64,000 nt of DNA from Ashinkailepas kermadecensis (Eukaryota > Arthropoda > Thecostraca > Neolepadidae), in assembly GCA_034440615.1 (NCBI GenBank), contig JAOTOM010004825.1:1-64000 (forward strand). Direction: 5' to 3'. Positions 40,419 through 52,024 of the stretch are shown one piece after another. Numbering within the stretch: the first letter of the stretch is position 1; every line of letters begins with the position of its first letter. The position numbers were made by a program, and so were the translations under genes. The notes beneath the pieces were generated by a model. That model worked only from the letters and a program-made list of their open reading frames with translations, ran no database searches and had not been told where the DNA came from.

Positions 40419-40850
40419 CTGCCGACAGCACACGGCTCAGACACGGCTCCCCCTCCACACACTGGGCTGCTGGCCTGCCGACAGCACACGGCTCAGACAC
40501 GGCTCTCCCACACACACTGGGCTGCTGGCCTGCCGACAGCCTCTCCCACACCGCCCCCCCCACCAACCCCCCCCCCCCCACCCCAAACCCCCCACACCCC
40601 CCCCCCCCCCCCCAACACCCCACCCCCACAACCCCCCTCTCCCCCCCCACAGCACACAGCTTAGACACAGCTCTCCCCTCCACACACACACACACACTGG
40701 GCTGCTGGCCTGCCGACAGCACACAGCTTAGACACAGCTCCCCCCCCCCACACACACTGGGCTGCTGGCCTGCCGACAGCACACGGCTCAGACACGGCTC
40801 TCCCACACACACACACACACACACTGGGCTGCTGGCCTGCTGACAGTACA
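40411..40850 (-). repeat. 56-bp minisatellite carrying the CTDSP splice acceptor
   Basis: Each unit has, on the minus strand, GTGCTGTCGGCAGGCCAGCA followed by GCCCAGTGTGTG. The first unit is the real acceptor GTCGGCAG|GCCAGCAG. About six copies remain, with a C-rich insertion at 40,551-40,650. Confidence 0.92.
40551..40650. repeat. Poly-C/CCCCAACC low-complexity tract
   Basis: About 100 bases of C runs broken by A interrupt the 56-bp array. Confidence 0.95.
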
Positions 40851-40859
40851 TGGCTCATA

Positions 40860-42007
40860 TGCGGCCGTCCCACACACATGCACACTGGGCGAATCATGAA
40901 CGAATAATATTCAGTGGTTTGCAGGGACAATTGCGTCAAATGGCGCTCCTGACACGCCACGGACGCACAGGTCAGGCTGTTGTAAAAATGCTGACTACAA
41001 ATTGTTTGCTTGATTTACCCAAAACCATTTGGGGGGCAAAACTCGAAATGTTTGTCACCTAGTGTATGGTGATTTCTGCAATGCATATCAAGGATGCATC
41101 CGTCTGAAATTTGTGAACATCTAGTGTGTGAGAACTCAGTGTGCATAGATCAATTTGTTTTTATTTCATTACTGAAGCAACAAGCAGTGCAAATGTGGCC
41201 TAATAAAACGGTATTGTTCACATGATAATCCACATTGATCACAAAGGAAGAAGCAGGCTCAATCTGAGCTTTATCTTCAATTTGAACAAAGCCACCTACA
41301 CCCACACCCAAAAAACTTTGATGACATGCCTTTTATATTCACACAGTTCTTAAAATGTTGTTTACTCAACTTATATTTGTCAGGTTTTTCCAACTAATAC
41401 TTTTCATGTTGTGCACTGAGCACCTCTGGAGTCTGGACTTAGTTTATGTTTCCATGCACTTCTCAGGTCTCAAGAATGATAAATCTGTTGAGTCTACTAA
41501 GCCTGAGAAAATGTCCATTTCCCATCACTGTATTCATTTCATCATACCCTGGCAGGCTTAGCCCCTAAACCTACTGGATCAAATCCCAAGAAATGTTTGA
41601 TGGCATGATGGTTGGTTATTTGGGCTTAGGGGCGCATCGACTGCGTTGGTCATACAGCACCCATGATGGCATGATGGCATAGAGTTTGTAGTGGAGGCTG
41701 AATCCCAATTTAAATATAATGCCTGACCAGACATGAATTAGAACAAACTGTCCCAATGTCTCCATCAAAAGTATGGCGATGGATTAAAACTATTGTACAT
41801 TCAAGACACGTTTTTGATGTTGACATGGTAAAATTGTTATTTTCATGTAGCAAAGCTTGCATGACATAACCATCAACCTAGTGGTAAATGGCATATATTA
41901 TATGCCTACAGGGCTTGAAAAAAAAAAAAAAAAAAAAAAAACAGGCTGTTGGCAAATTTTTGGCATCCAGAACATTAGCCTATCCAGAAAATTGTCCTCT
42001 TATTCTT
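40860..42007. other. AT-rich region, no gene recognised
   Basis: The missing CTDSP 5' exon could lie here or beyond but was not found. A SINE tail lies at 41,608-41,660 (complement of GTCGATGCGCCCCTAAGCCC) and a 25-A run at about 41,917-41,941. Confidence 0.4.
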
Positions 42008-42022
42008 CTCTTTTGGAGGTTG

Positions 42023-42188
42023 GTTGGTTGGTTGGTTATTGGTTTTACGACACGTCGACCGTTGAGTCATGTAGCGTCGCCAATCTCTCACGCCGATTGG
42101 TCGCGGGCGAAGGGTAGCGACAGGTGAGACTCGAACCCACAACCTTTCGATTGTGAGACGAGCATCTTACCCCTGGACCACTCGTCCC
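42023..42188 (-). mobile_element. Full-length tRNA-derived SINE with 15-bp target duplication
   Basis: The minus-strand head GGGACGAGTGGTCCAGGGGT and box B GTGGGTTCGAGTCTCACC are tRNA-like. The body contains GACCAATCGGCGTGAGAGAT and ends GTCGTAAAACCAATAACC with AACC repeats. CTCTTTTGGAGGTTG flanks it exactly at 42,008-42,022 and 42,189-42,203, which fixes the ends and suggests a young insertion. Confidence 0.93.
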
Positions 42189-42304
42189 CTCTTTTGGAGG
42201 TTGATTGGAGCTGTTTGACAATGTACTGCTCTGTAATCAAGTGCTCAAGATTTGATGTAAGGTGCAAACTGAGATTCTGACATCACAGGTTGGAGGAAAA
42301 ACAT

Positions 42305-42365
42305 AGTTAGTTCGTTATTAGGGTTTTAGGGTGCATCAACTGCATTGGTTATACAGCATACAGGA
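42305..42365 (-). mobile_element. SINE 3' tail fragment
   Basis: TTATTAGGGTTTTAGGGTGC, ATCAACTGCATTGG and TATACAGCATAC is a diverged complement of the SINE-type tail. Confidence 0.55.
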
Positions 42366-43979
42366 GGAAAAAAATAATTTCCACATTAAATCACCCACTA
42401 ATTTCCCTCTGCTCTTCCAGGATTGCAAAGCATAAATCCAACCATGTATGCCTCTCACTCTTGCCCTCTTTCCTACACCTTCGCTTGTCTAACCTGAATT
42501 GATGTCCTAATGTGATGTCCTAAATAGTAGAGCATCATTCAGATTGACATTATGAAACCAATTTGCTAGCTATATAAATGCTATCTAAATAGAAAACATC
42601 ACAATCATATCACCACTTAATCACTTTTCCTGTGTGAACACATCTCTAATGCCACAAGCTTCTTACCATATTTCAAACTTCCTAGTCCACTGATAGGCCT
42701 AAGGGCTTTCAATGCACCCTTTTTAGCATCACAATATCAATTTCCAAATAAGGGATCGATGCCTGTACACACAAAATTGCAAGTGCTATTACACATAGGA
42801 CAACTATGAGTTTCATAACTTTCCTGCATTCATATTGAACACTTCTATGGATGCAGTCTGTAACATGTGGCAATGTTTCATGAGGACAACCAGCCTGGGG
42901 AAAATCAGAACCAAAATATGTACTGTGGGCAAAATCTGCACCTGGTAAATCATGCTGGTTGATTCATGGGTTCAGGCATAACAGACATATGCTCCAATGG
43001 CCATGCTGCATCACTCCAAAATGCATCTTTTTGTGGAAGGTGCTCATGCTAAACTCAAGTGCACCACCCAAGGCCTATTGAGTCAGGTTGGAAGATGGCA
43101 TCAGCTGCTGTGGTGTCATTTAGTCACATATGTGATGTGTGATGATTGTGACCAATAGCAGTTTGTTATCCATGTGTGCATCAATTCAGCTGATCACAGT
43201 GCAGTACTTTTGTGACAATAGATAAATAGCTTTAGCAAAAGCAGCTTCTAAATCCATTGAAGAGTCCCTGCATTTGCTTCAGTCACATTAACAGGTCAAA
43301 AATAATATAGATACACATAGTGCAATGCCAGCCAAGTTCCCATGGGAGGGATTTTGCATACCACTATAAATACAGCTGTGTTATATCAAGTTGCATTCCA
43401 CAAAGGCTATTTTTTCCATAGCCATAGCAATTCTACACTGTAATTGGTAACTTGGCACACACACATAAAAAAACTGATATTGATTACAATTGTGGCAGCT
43501 GATTGCTATATAGTCCAGGCCTGTGCAACACCTTTCAATTTTCCATCCAGCTTTTGTGACTATGAATTGCTGTCATTTTTAGTTTATGGACATTCCATGC
43601 CCACTGATAAAATAACATAATTCACCTTATCAACATTGATCATAAAGGAAGAAACAGGTTCAATCGGAGGTTTACCTTATATTTATCATAAAGTCATCAA
43701 GTCTTAGTGTTTAGACTTAATAAGAGCCATAAGGGCCCATCCAGTTAGGTCTGGAAATGGAAGATACCATAAGCCTAGTAAAAAGACCTACCCCAACCAT
43801 CACCACAACCTATAGAAACCAACCATGAACATTCCACACACCTATCAATGCCTATCTACCCTAGCTATCCAGCCCTATTCCCTTGCTCCCTCTTAACACA
43901 TGTGGATTGAATGCCTTACCAATAATTTTCAAACTGCATCCATGCCTGCTTAAAGGGGTCTGTGCCTTGCACACTTACT
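42366..43979. other. AT-rich decayed repeat region
   Basis: No gene is recognised. The phrases GCCAGCCAAGTTCCC and ACAGCTGTGTTAT near 43,330-43,385 match the dispersed repeat at 12.95 and 16.7 kb. The TTCACCTTATCAACATTGAT block near 43,620 repeats one near 41,225-41,270. Confidence 0.45.
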
Positions 43980-43984
43980 CAGCA

Positions 43985-45700
43985 TAATCTTCATTCTATC
44001 CATCAGAAATTAGAACTCAAAAACAAAATTTTCCTGTCTAAAAAAATTGTCCACCCTACTTTTAAATACATTCAATGAGGAACTCCCCACATCAGCAGGC
44101 AGCCTATTCCATTGATCAACAACCCTTTTACTGAAGACCTGTTGTTGCTTAACTGTCCTACACCTCAACTTGTCTAACCTGAATTGATGATCCCTATGTG
44201 ATACTCTAAACTGAAGAGCATCATTCAAATTGACCTGATCTAGCCCTTTAACAATTATGTACATTTCAATCATGTCTCCCCTTAATCTCCTTTACTTGAG
44301 TGAGTACATATCTAATGCCACAAGCCTTTCTCCATATTATAAGGTACTTATTCCACTGATGAGTCTAGTTGCTTTGTGCTGCACTCTTTCTAACATACCT
44401 ATGTCTTTGTCTAGGTAGGGCATCATGCTTGTACAGAATATTCCAAGTGGGGTTGCACATATGCTAAGTACAGTATTTTTTCATGAAGAAGAAGAACCTT
44501 GGGTTCTTTTACAATGTATTCAACAGCTAGGTCATATAGCATAGCCAACCTGTCATGCCAATTGGTTGTGGGTGGACTCAGTAAACACCATCAGCAGTGA
44601 GATTCAAGCCCACAATCTTGTTATCAAGTCTGACGTTCTACCAACTGAGCTACTGTGGCCCCCAGTATTTTTTCATGCTTTCTTACTCTTACATCTCACA
44701 ATTCTATTAATGAGTCCCAGCATTCTGAGTGCCCTGTTCCTAGCTGAGATACATTGTTTTTCTGCTTTAAGGTCTTTTGAAACCAACACACCTAAGTCTC
44801 TTTCCTGTTCAACATCATCCAGTTCCCTCCCTCCTATTGTATATCTGAAAGCCTCACCTCCAGACCCCAGATGCATAACCTTACACTTATCATAGTTGAA
44901 AGACATATGCCATTGGTCAGCCCACTGTTTTAGGTCCTCCAAGTCTAGTTGAATATTACTAGATTGATTTGCCACTCCTACTGTTTGCCACTCCTACCAG
45001 CTAGATGTCATCAGCGAATTTGAGCACTCTATTACTCAGCCCTACCTCAATGTTATTCACAAAGATGATAAAGAGAAGTGGCCCTAGAACAGTGATACTC
45101 CACTCGGAACATCCTTTCAATGATTTACATCCATTTAACACTGCCCTTTGTTTCCTTCCTCTCAACCATGCTTCAATCCAACCTAGAACTTTTCCAACAA
45201 TCCCATGTTGCTGTAGTTGATGAATTAGCCTCCCATGTGGAACTTTATCAAAACCTTTGCTAAAGTCCAAGTACACAACATCCATCCCATTTTGGTTGTC
45301 TACTTCCTTAGTGGCATACTCCATATACTCCAATAGGTTAGTTAAACAAGACCTTCTACATTTAAATTCATGTTGAGTATCTCTTAAAAGGTTGTGCCTA
45401 TCAAGATGAATCTGAACATTGTTTACCAAGATTTTCTAGTGCCTTCCAAACTATTGAGGTCAAACTGACTGGCCTGTAGTTTCCTACACACTTCATACTT
45501 CCCTTTTTGAAAATTGGTACTGTAATTGCATTATCACCTTGTGCTGAAGCTAGCAAAAGCTTGGTTAAATTCTGTATACATTATGTATATCTGGCCTCCA
45601 TTATCAACTTCCCTAGTTACATATTCCATGAATTTCAGGTTAGATAAGCAAGATCTCCCAGATTAAATCCCATATTGATTGATTGATTATTTGGGCTTAA
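43985..45700 (-). mobile_element. CR1/Jockey-group LINE, reverse transcriptase remnant
   Basis: The minus strand encodes HNLLRDTQHEFKCRRSCLTN, VVYLDFSKGFDKVPHGRLI, LGPLLFIIFVNNIEVGLSN, LKFADDI (followed by an in-frame TAG), DLKQWADQWHMSFNYDKC and the C-terminal FSKRVVDQWNRLPADVGSSS. The order is that of a non-LTR RT; the GVPQGS motif is eroded (CSEWSITV). A SINE (44,486-44,662) interrupts it. A 3' UTR-like remnant precedes 44,010. The copy is inactive. Confidence 0.9.
44486..44662 (-). mobile_element. tRNA-derived SINE inserted in the LINE, 15-bp target duplication
   Basis: The minus-strand head GGCCACAGTAGCTCAGTTGG and box B GGGCTTGAATCTCACTGC are tRNA-like. The core CAACCAATTGGCATGACAGG is followed by a GGTTCTTCTTCTT tail. 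CAGTATTTTTTCATG flanks it exactly at 44,471-44,485 and 44,663-44,677. It is younger than the LINE it splits. Confidence 0.93.
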
Positions 45701-45736
45701 GGGCATGCCAACTACACTGTCCCTTGGCAGCCATCC
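45676..45736 (-). mobile_element. SINE 3' tail fragment
   Basis: TTGATTGATTATTTGGGCTT, AAGGGCATGCCAACTACACT and TGTCCCTTGG is a diverged complement of the SINE-type tail. Confidence 0.55.
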
Positions 45737-45751
45737 ATATTGATAGTTATT

Positions 45752-45836
45752 GGTTTTACGACACGTTGACAGTTGTCATATAGCATCGCCAATCTCTCAT
45801 GCCGATTGGTCGCGGGCACAGAGTAGCGACAGGTGA
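45752..45836 (-). mobile_element. 5'-truncated SINE (same family as 42,023-42,188)
   Basis: GTTATTGGTTTTACGACACG, TTGACAGTTGTCATATAGC, GCCAATCTCTCATGCCGATT and GGTCGCGGGC match the body of the full-length copy. The tRNA head is missing. Confidence 0.85.
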
Positions 45837-45906
45837 GCCATCTATATTGAGGATCCCTTACAAAACCATGCATAACAAGATTGGTGAACATTCTCTCCCA
45901 GACCAA

Positions 45907-48120
45907 AATCCATGTTGAGTATCCCTCAAAAGGCTATGCCCAACAAGATGCACCTGAACATTCTCCTTCACAAGTTTTCTAACACTAAACCAGTAAGGTT
46001 AAGCTAACTTGCCTCTAGCTTCCCATATTGCCTCCTTCAGAATTGATGTTATGCCTATTTGTTGTGACAACCTGAATTTGCTGAATGTGAAATTTATGCA
46101 ATGAAGCTCGTTATTTCAAGTGAACACGCATTAAAATATTGTTTACAACACATACGCATATTGTAAACATACACATGACGCGCCATGAACGCCGCAGCCA
46201 AGTTAAAACACTTTCACGTAATAATTACCATTATCTGGAGGCACAGTCAAGGTGTCACCTTCCCTGCTCACTTGGGTGATCATAGATCCAGGCTCCATTT
46301 CTATATTGCTTTATCATACACGCATTATTAGCCGTCTATCCCCAGCCCAGCCCCGCCACAAGCAAAGATGGCGTCTTCCTCTAGTCCGTTTACAAGTAAA
46401 TGTTTTGCAGTCTCGGCAGCCTTGTTTGTAAGCATGTTCAAAAGCTATTGCTTCCAAGAATAGCACCAATTTTCCCTTAGTTTTTACAAAATACCATGAA
46501 TAATCCCGCATTGAATAAATTATGGATACTTATTTATTAGCATTACTCAAACGACCTAGCGTACTTGGCTCTTATTTTTTATATTCCACCCAAGCCGCAG
46601 GGTTGGTCCATCAGCGCTCACGACGCTGCCGTCAACTCTTGCTTACGGTAGGATTGGCCTAGTCATTTGAACTCGGCGAATGGGAAGAAAGCAGTGTTGC
46701 TAGATCGCTGGCGCGATTGGCGGCGAAAGAGTAACTGCAGTCGGCAGCTGTCGTGGCGCGCCCGGCACGCCCATTATTTATGCTGGCGAAGAAAACAACA
46801 CGGGGTTGAAAATGGGGGAGAGTGATATTCAGATGGGTGCTGGACCACATGGGTCATTTGCGCCGCTTTTAAAGCGAGCGTGTTTTTGCAAGCAAAGCTA
46901 AGGCAAATGTACATTTACGGGAGTTCCACGTTATCGTGTCGGGGAAAGTGAGATTGGTTCAGCATCCAGGTACGGTGAGCCACCCCCAGTATCTCACCTC
47001 TTATAGCGTCATGCATAGCAACTTATAAGCCACCTGCCGACACTTCGACGGAAGTCTCCACTTTTGGCTGGACGGGGGGCCGGGAGCGGTGGATATCTGC
47101 TGAGTATTGGACAGAAATGTGTTTTGTAAGGTCTGAAGTAATTTTTCCTTGACTTGGAAATGTTTTTCTTTTCCTTAATTGGTAGCAAGTAGGTTTCGGA
47201 TCACAGCATACAATTGTAGGCATGTGTTTGTCTTGATATCCACCCAAGCCACTGGCGTGGGTTGATCAGATGTGCAGTAATGTTTTATTTGAAATAATGT
47301 GAATATTGGGCTAGTTGAGCAATAGCCACAGCGGAAAGATGAGCCGTGGATGAGCCTTGATCTATTAATGTTTTGCATGTTCCTAATATTTGTATCATGA
47401 AACATGACATAAATTGGAAGGAAAGTGTTGTTCAGCCTATTGGCGTTGATCAGATTATCATGTTATTAGTTATGTTGTAGTACTACAAGATAAATAGGCG
47501 GTGAAAATCTAGGTCGAAGTGTATTACGTGGTATTTTCTGATAGCTTTCATGTTTTCCACCAGCACACGTGAGGGGACAAACCGCAACCATAAAAAACCT
47601 GCAACACTAAAAGTAACACTCCCCAGTAGTTGTCACAGGATTTGCTTATGTAAATATGGCTTGTGGTCAACTTACCTCACCGCTAGGATCAACTTTCACA
47701 CGTCTGAGGTAAGTTGAGACAAGGGCGAAACGTCCGAACAATTCAAAATGGTAAATAACGCTGATTTATAATTGTTTGCGACCACTTTTTATGCGGCCCA
47801 AATGATCCCATTTCAGAATGTGGCCACAAATAATCAATCTGTCACCACATGAGCTCAAGGCCCCTAAAGTAAAACCTGACTCAATTTACCTCGACTTCCA
47901 TTTTACTCCTCCGCAAGATAATTTGTGGTTGGGGTGGGGGAGGGATGACGAGAAAGTTGATTTTGCCAGAGTGCCGGCACGAGCCTACACTCGTCGAAGA
48001 GCACCGAGGGGTCCTTACCGTGCGGACAGGGAGGTAATTGAACACACCGCCTATCACGCAGGCCGCCGCGTGTCAGTTGTTAGTAGTGGGTTAGTAGGAG
48101 CGGGCTTTCGTGCAGGGCTG
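45907..48120. other. No gene recognised
   Basis: Mixed AT-rich sequence with LINE debris near 45,900-46,000. Short frames at 46,314-46,850 and 47,818-48,183 have no family resemblance. Confidence 0.4.
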
Positions 48121-48149
48121 TCAGTGAGGTTAGAACGGTGTTTGGAAAT

Positions 48150-48360
48150 TCGGCTCATCTACGTCCTCTATACATCTGGGTAGCCGTGTTACATTATGAA
48201 TTGCAAGGCAAATCGGCTCATCTACGTCCGATTGCCCCTTTTGGTAGTCGTTTTACGTTATTTTAAGTTTTAAAGGAAGTCAGCTCATCTACGTCCGACG
48301 GGACCGCTCCGCAGCCATTTATTTCAATTGGGAAAGCGATTCGGCCCATGTACGTCCGAT
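48150..48360 (+). repeat. CTCATCTACGTCCGAT repeat, about 65-70 bp period
   Basis: TCGGCTCATCTACGTCC appears four times (about 48,150, 48,212, 48,281 and 48,340), each followed by a different proline/leucine-codon-like stretch with GCCGTGTTAC or GTCGTTTTACGTTATT. A sharp 17-bp core sits in diverged surroundings. Confidence 0.8.
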
Positions 48361-50013
48361 GCCATTCGAGGATGGCTGCTTACGTTATTCCTGGGAGTGT
48401 ATTGCGGGCATGCATTGCGTGTTGAAGTCAGTGTTAGTGGTGTGGTGTCTGCAATGTTCCTGCTAGCTTTGTGGCCTACAAATATCCAAATAGCAATTGA
48501 GGAGTTCTGCGTGTTTGTACCCAGAAGCGATGTGTAGCTCTTCCTACGGAACTCCGGAAAACACTGAGCCGGTGAGTCCATCGGTATATTGAATTTCAGG
48601 TCTTGAGACCACTCCCGGCCACGGCGCTCCTTAACACTCCCGGGCGACGGCCCGCAATGGTCAAGGCCAAAGTTACCACCAGGAAGCAAGTCTAATGCAA
48701 ATATAGCAGTCGTAATAGACAGTGCTTCAGCGGAGGAGATGGAAAGATTATCCCGTATACGCTTGGAAAGCCCAAGACCTGGTCCAGTGATGCCGATGCC
48801 TACTTTTACCTCGTGTTTCGACCCATCCGTGAGTACGAGTGTTTTGTGATTGTTGTTATCGGCGAATTTGTGGAAAGTGCCAATAATTTACTCCGATGTG
48901 ATAGCCAATTTCTTTCCCGACAGCAGGCACTCGACCTTTGGTTGACTCAGTGTCCAGAATGACCTGGTGGGCGGTCGAGCTGCATTGGTTGGCATTGTTA
49001 GGTTAAGACCTGAGATAGCCTTGGCAACTTGAACGCTAAATGGTGGCGGTTTGCGCCCAAATCTGCCCTTGTCATATCTGTCAGGCGTTGAGCATCGCTG
49101 TGCCGGGTGATTTTTTTTAAATGGATTCGATTTTAATGTGGTAACGGCTCAGCTGTTGTGTCCTCCTGAAGTGGAGTGGGGGCGTGTTTGAGTTTACTAG
49201 GAGACTGACTGTCAGCCTGTAGCTGAGGGCTCCTGTGGCTGCTCGGATGCAGTTGTTTTGGATGATTTCTAACTTTTTCCTCTTGTTTTGTGAAATGGTA
49301 GCAAAGATGATGCTTGTGTATTGTAGGATGGGTAGTATGATTGATTTGTAGAGTCGTAGCAGTATTTTCCTGTTCCTGCCCCAGTCTGTGCCTACAAGTG
49401 CACAAAGTACGTTGACGAGCTTCGCGCATCTCTTCGAGATGGCAGTGATATGTGTGTTCAAACTAAGTTTTTGTCCAAGTTTACTCCCAAGAACTTGAAG
49501 CTTTTCACCTGTTCGATTGCTTTGCCGTCGATTTTAGACAAAGTTGTGTGTGGGAGTGGGGGGTGGGGACGACTATATATGACTGTGGCCGACCTTTTCT
49601 GCGGACATGGTGAAGCCCCACGTTTTGCACCACTTTGCGATGTGGTCTAGAGCTGTTTGAGTGTTTTGTTCAGCCTTTAGCAACCATTGTGCTGTTGTCC
49701 AAATGTCTATGTCGTCCGCGAAAAGTGAACATTGAAGTGGCGTGTTGGTGTGATCAGGAAGTATGTCGTTAATCATGATAAGGAAGAGGCTCGATGAGTG
49801 CACGCTCCTCTGTGCCAGGCCTTGATCCTGAGGTGTGGTGCTTGATGTGACGCTACCGTATCTGACCTAAGGGTCCTGTCTCCGAGGAAGTTGAGAATGA
49901 GGCGTGCCATGTGTCCACGTAGGCCTATTTTGTTGAGTTTGTGTGTCAGTGCGGACTTGTGTACACGGACGAATGCGGCAGTGATGTCTAAGTAGGCAGC
50001 TGTTGTGCGTTTG

Positions 50014-50190
50014 TTTGTTTGTTTATTTGTTTATTGGGTGGTTCACGACGCACTTTATGCACAATCACGACTAATAGCACTGCCCACACTGTTTGGCGGG
50101 ATTGGGAAATGTTAGAACGGTGCAAGTGTTGAACCTGGAACCTTGGTATCCAGAGCTCAACACTTTAACTACTCGGCCATCCTCGCCCCT
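50014..50190 (-). mobile_element. tRNA-derived SINE (Ser/Leu-like head) in the I-clade LINE
   Basis: The same family as 25,318-25,503, with head GGATGGCCGAGTAGTTAAAG and box B AGGTTCAACACT. TGTTGTGCGTTTG flanks it at 50,001-50,013 and 50,191-50,203, a 13-bp target duplication. The tail on the minus strand is an ACAAATAAACAAACAAAC-type run. Confidence 0.92.
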
Positions 50191-50684
50191 TGTTGTGCGT
50201 TTGATGCGTAGACCACTTGATGTCATGCACTAGTCTAATGAGATCGTCTGTGGTTGATTTTTGACGCTGGACACCGAAAATCGTCGAGCAGTTTGTTGCA
50301 TTCTAGAAAGTGTCGCAATCGTGTGTTGATCATGCGCTTGACCAGCCTACTAGCGCAGCTAGTATCTAAGTGAGATAGGCATATACCATTTTGGGATGGA
50401 AAGATCTTTGTGCGGCTGTGGTAATGGAATGACTACATTTTCCCGCCAAGTAGCAGGAGAGGTGTCGCTTTGGTACACATCGTTAATGGCCGCTAGGAAG
50501 CACGTTATATAATTTTTGCTGAAATGTTTGAAAAACTAACGAATGTCGTCCGGCCCAGCCGACGTGTTTCCACACTTGCTGAGGGCAAGGTGTAATTCGT
50601 GCGTAGTGAACGATTGGTTGTAAACTTATGTGTTATTAGAGTAAAAATTGCTTTGGCGGTAAAGGCGTCTAGAGCGATTACTAT

Positions 50685-51344
50685 CACTGGCGGATCCAGG
50701 GTGGGGCCATTCCGGCCATGCCCCCCCCACCCCCGAAGCGCTTAAAAATGGGGAGGGGGATAGTGTCTTTTGCCCCCCCCCCCCGAAACCAACAAAAGTA
50801 AACTAAATTAATATGCAGTAACCTTTGCCGAGGTTAAAAAATTGCGTCTGGATGATAGAATCTCCAATTTTAAATGTTTTTTTTTTCAAATTGTTTGGAA
50901 GCCAATATGGTAGCATAATAGATTCTGACACACATCGAGGGTTCCATGCTGCTCAAGTTCTGCTTACAGCAAGGGTTGACAAAATCGGATCCGCCAGTGT
51001 GTACACGTGCACGAACGTTGACGTGGTATAAGACGTTGAACGTGAACGTGAACGTTATGGCAAACGAGAACAAAAATCCGGTAACTAACAAACGGTGGAG
51101 GTAGGCTGGGGCCACAACACAGGAAATTACGTTGTCATATTTGTTTTTGTAAATGGGCCCCTTTGCCAAATAGTGGTCAAAATCAGGTGCTTTTAACCAA
51201 AAATAGTGGAGGAATGGGCACCCTCCAAATCCTTTCGACCCCTCCCCTGATGCAATTCCTAGGTACGCCACTGGGGGGAGGGGTTGGGCTGACGCCGAAA
51301 TCCGAAAGTCCCCCCCCCCAACCGGTGGGCTAGATCCGCCAGTG
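50685..51344. mobile_element. Nonautonomous hAT-like element, 15-bp terminal inverted repeats, 8-bp target duplication
   Basis: The ends are CACTGGCGGATCCAG and CTAGATCCGCCAGTG (14 of 15 paired). The flanks ATTACTAT (50,677-50,684) and AATACTAT (51,345-51,352) match 7 of 8. Removing it rejoins the LINE linker and RT. It contains no recognisable transposase. Internal CTAGGTACGCCACTGGGG near 51,260 suggests a second, nested end. Confidence 0.85.
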
Positions 51345-52024
51345 AATACTATAGTGGTGTCGTAGGTGTTGTTGCCAGATACGCTGGCGTTGTGCAGCTT
51401 AAAGTGGTCTACGACTCGTTGTGGGTCAGTAATGTGCTGTCCTTGCACCGTCAGCTGAGGAAAAGGGCCCGGCGGTGGGCGTTTCAGGTTGAAGCGCTTC
51501 AGCAAGTACCAGATTCTGCCGGTAGGAGTGAACCTATTGAATTGTGACGCAAAGCACTGCCAACAGTTTTTGCGTGCTGTTCGAATTGTGAACCGGCAGT
51601 GGTTTTGATATTGTATAGTGATAGGTGTGCTTCGCACGCGCATTTTTTGCATTATTCGTTGGCACGTCGCCGTACGGCCCTTGCCCTTTGACAGTCCGGG
51701 GTCCATCGTGACGTAGATACCTTCTCCTAGGATTATTACAAAGGCAACACAGGCATGGACCGACATCTGGACAAGTAAGTAGCATAAGGCGCCCGAATGT
51801 CTTCAACTAATTCCACCGTCTCGTTTGCGTCGCTTATGCACCAATCGAACACAAGCCGCTGACGACCTGCTGACGGCAAGAGTGGAGCTAATTTGGGCTG
51901 ACGGCAACGCCGCAAGCTCTATGGAACAGCCCTGTCCAGGATATTGTAAAGAAACTATACTCTGTCAGGGACGATGCTTTGCATCTGGGTACTAATACTA
52001 AGGGTTTTGCATGTCATGCAAATT

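Larger units (their letters stand above)
48690..51900 (-). mobile_element. I-clade LINE remnant with RT and RNase H
   Basis: Minus-strand order: linker FNRFTPTGRIWYLLKRFNLK and HITDPQRVVDHFKLHNASVS; RT motifs FTTHELHLALSKCGNTSAGP, CSLFADDIDIWTTAQ, LQYTSIIFATISQNKRKKLE; then RNase H LTDGSKHEVKVGIGITGPGL and SISSAEALS with catalytic Asp and Glu. RT followed by RNase H is characteristic of the I group. Many frame changes are present. A hAT-like element and a SINE are inserted in it. Confidence 0.85.

Noticed and set aside
42110..42188. tRNA gene on the minus strand
   Set aside because: The tRNA-like head is part of a SINE with an exact 15-bp target duplication.
47818..48183. 121-codon plus-strand frame
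   Set aside because: It has no family resemblance and runs into the CATCTACGTCC repeat.
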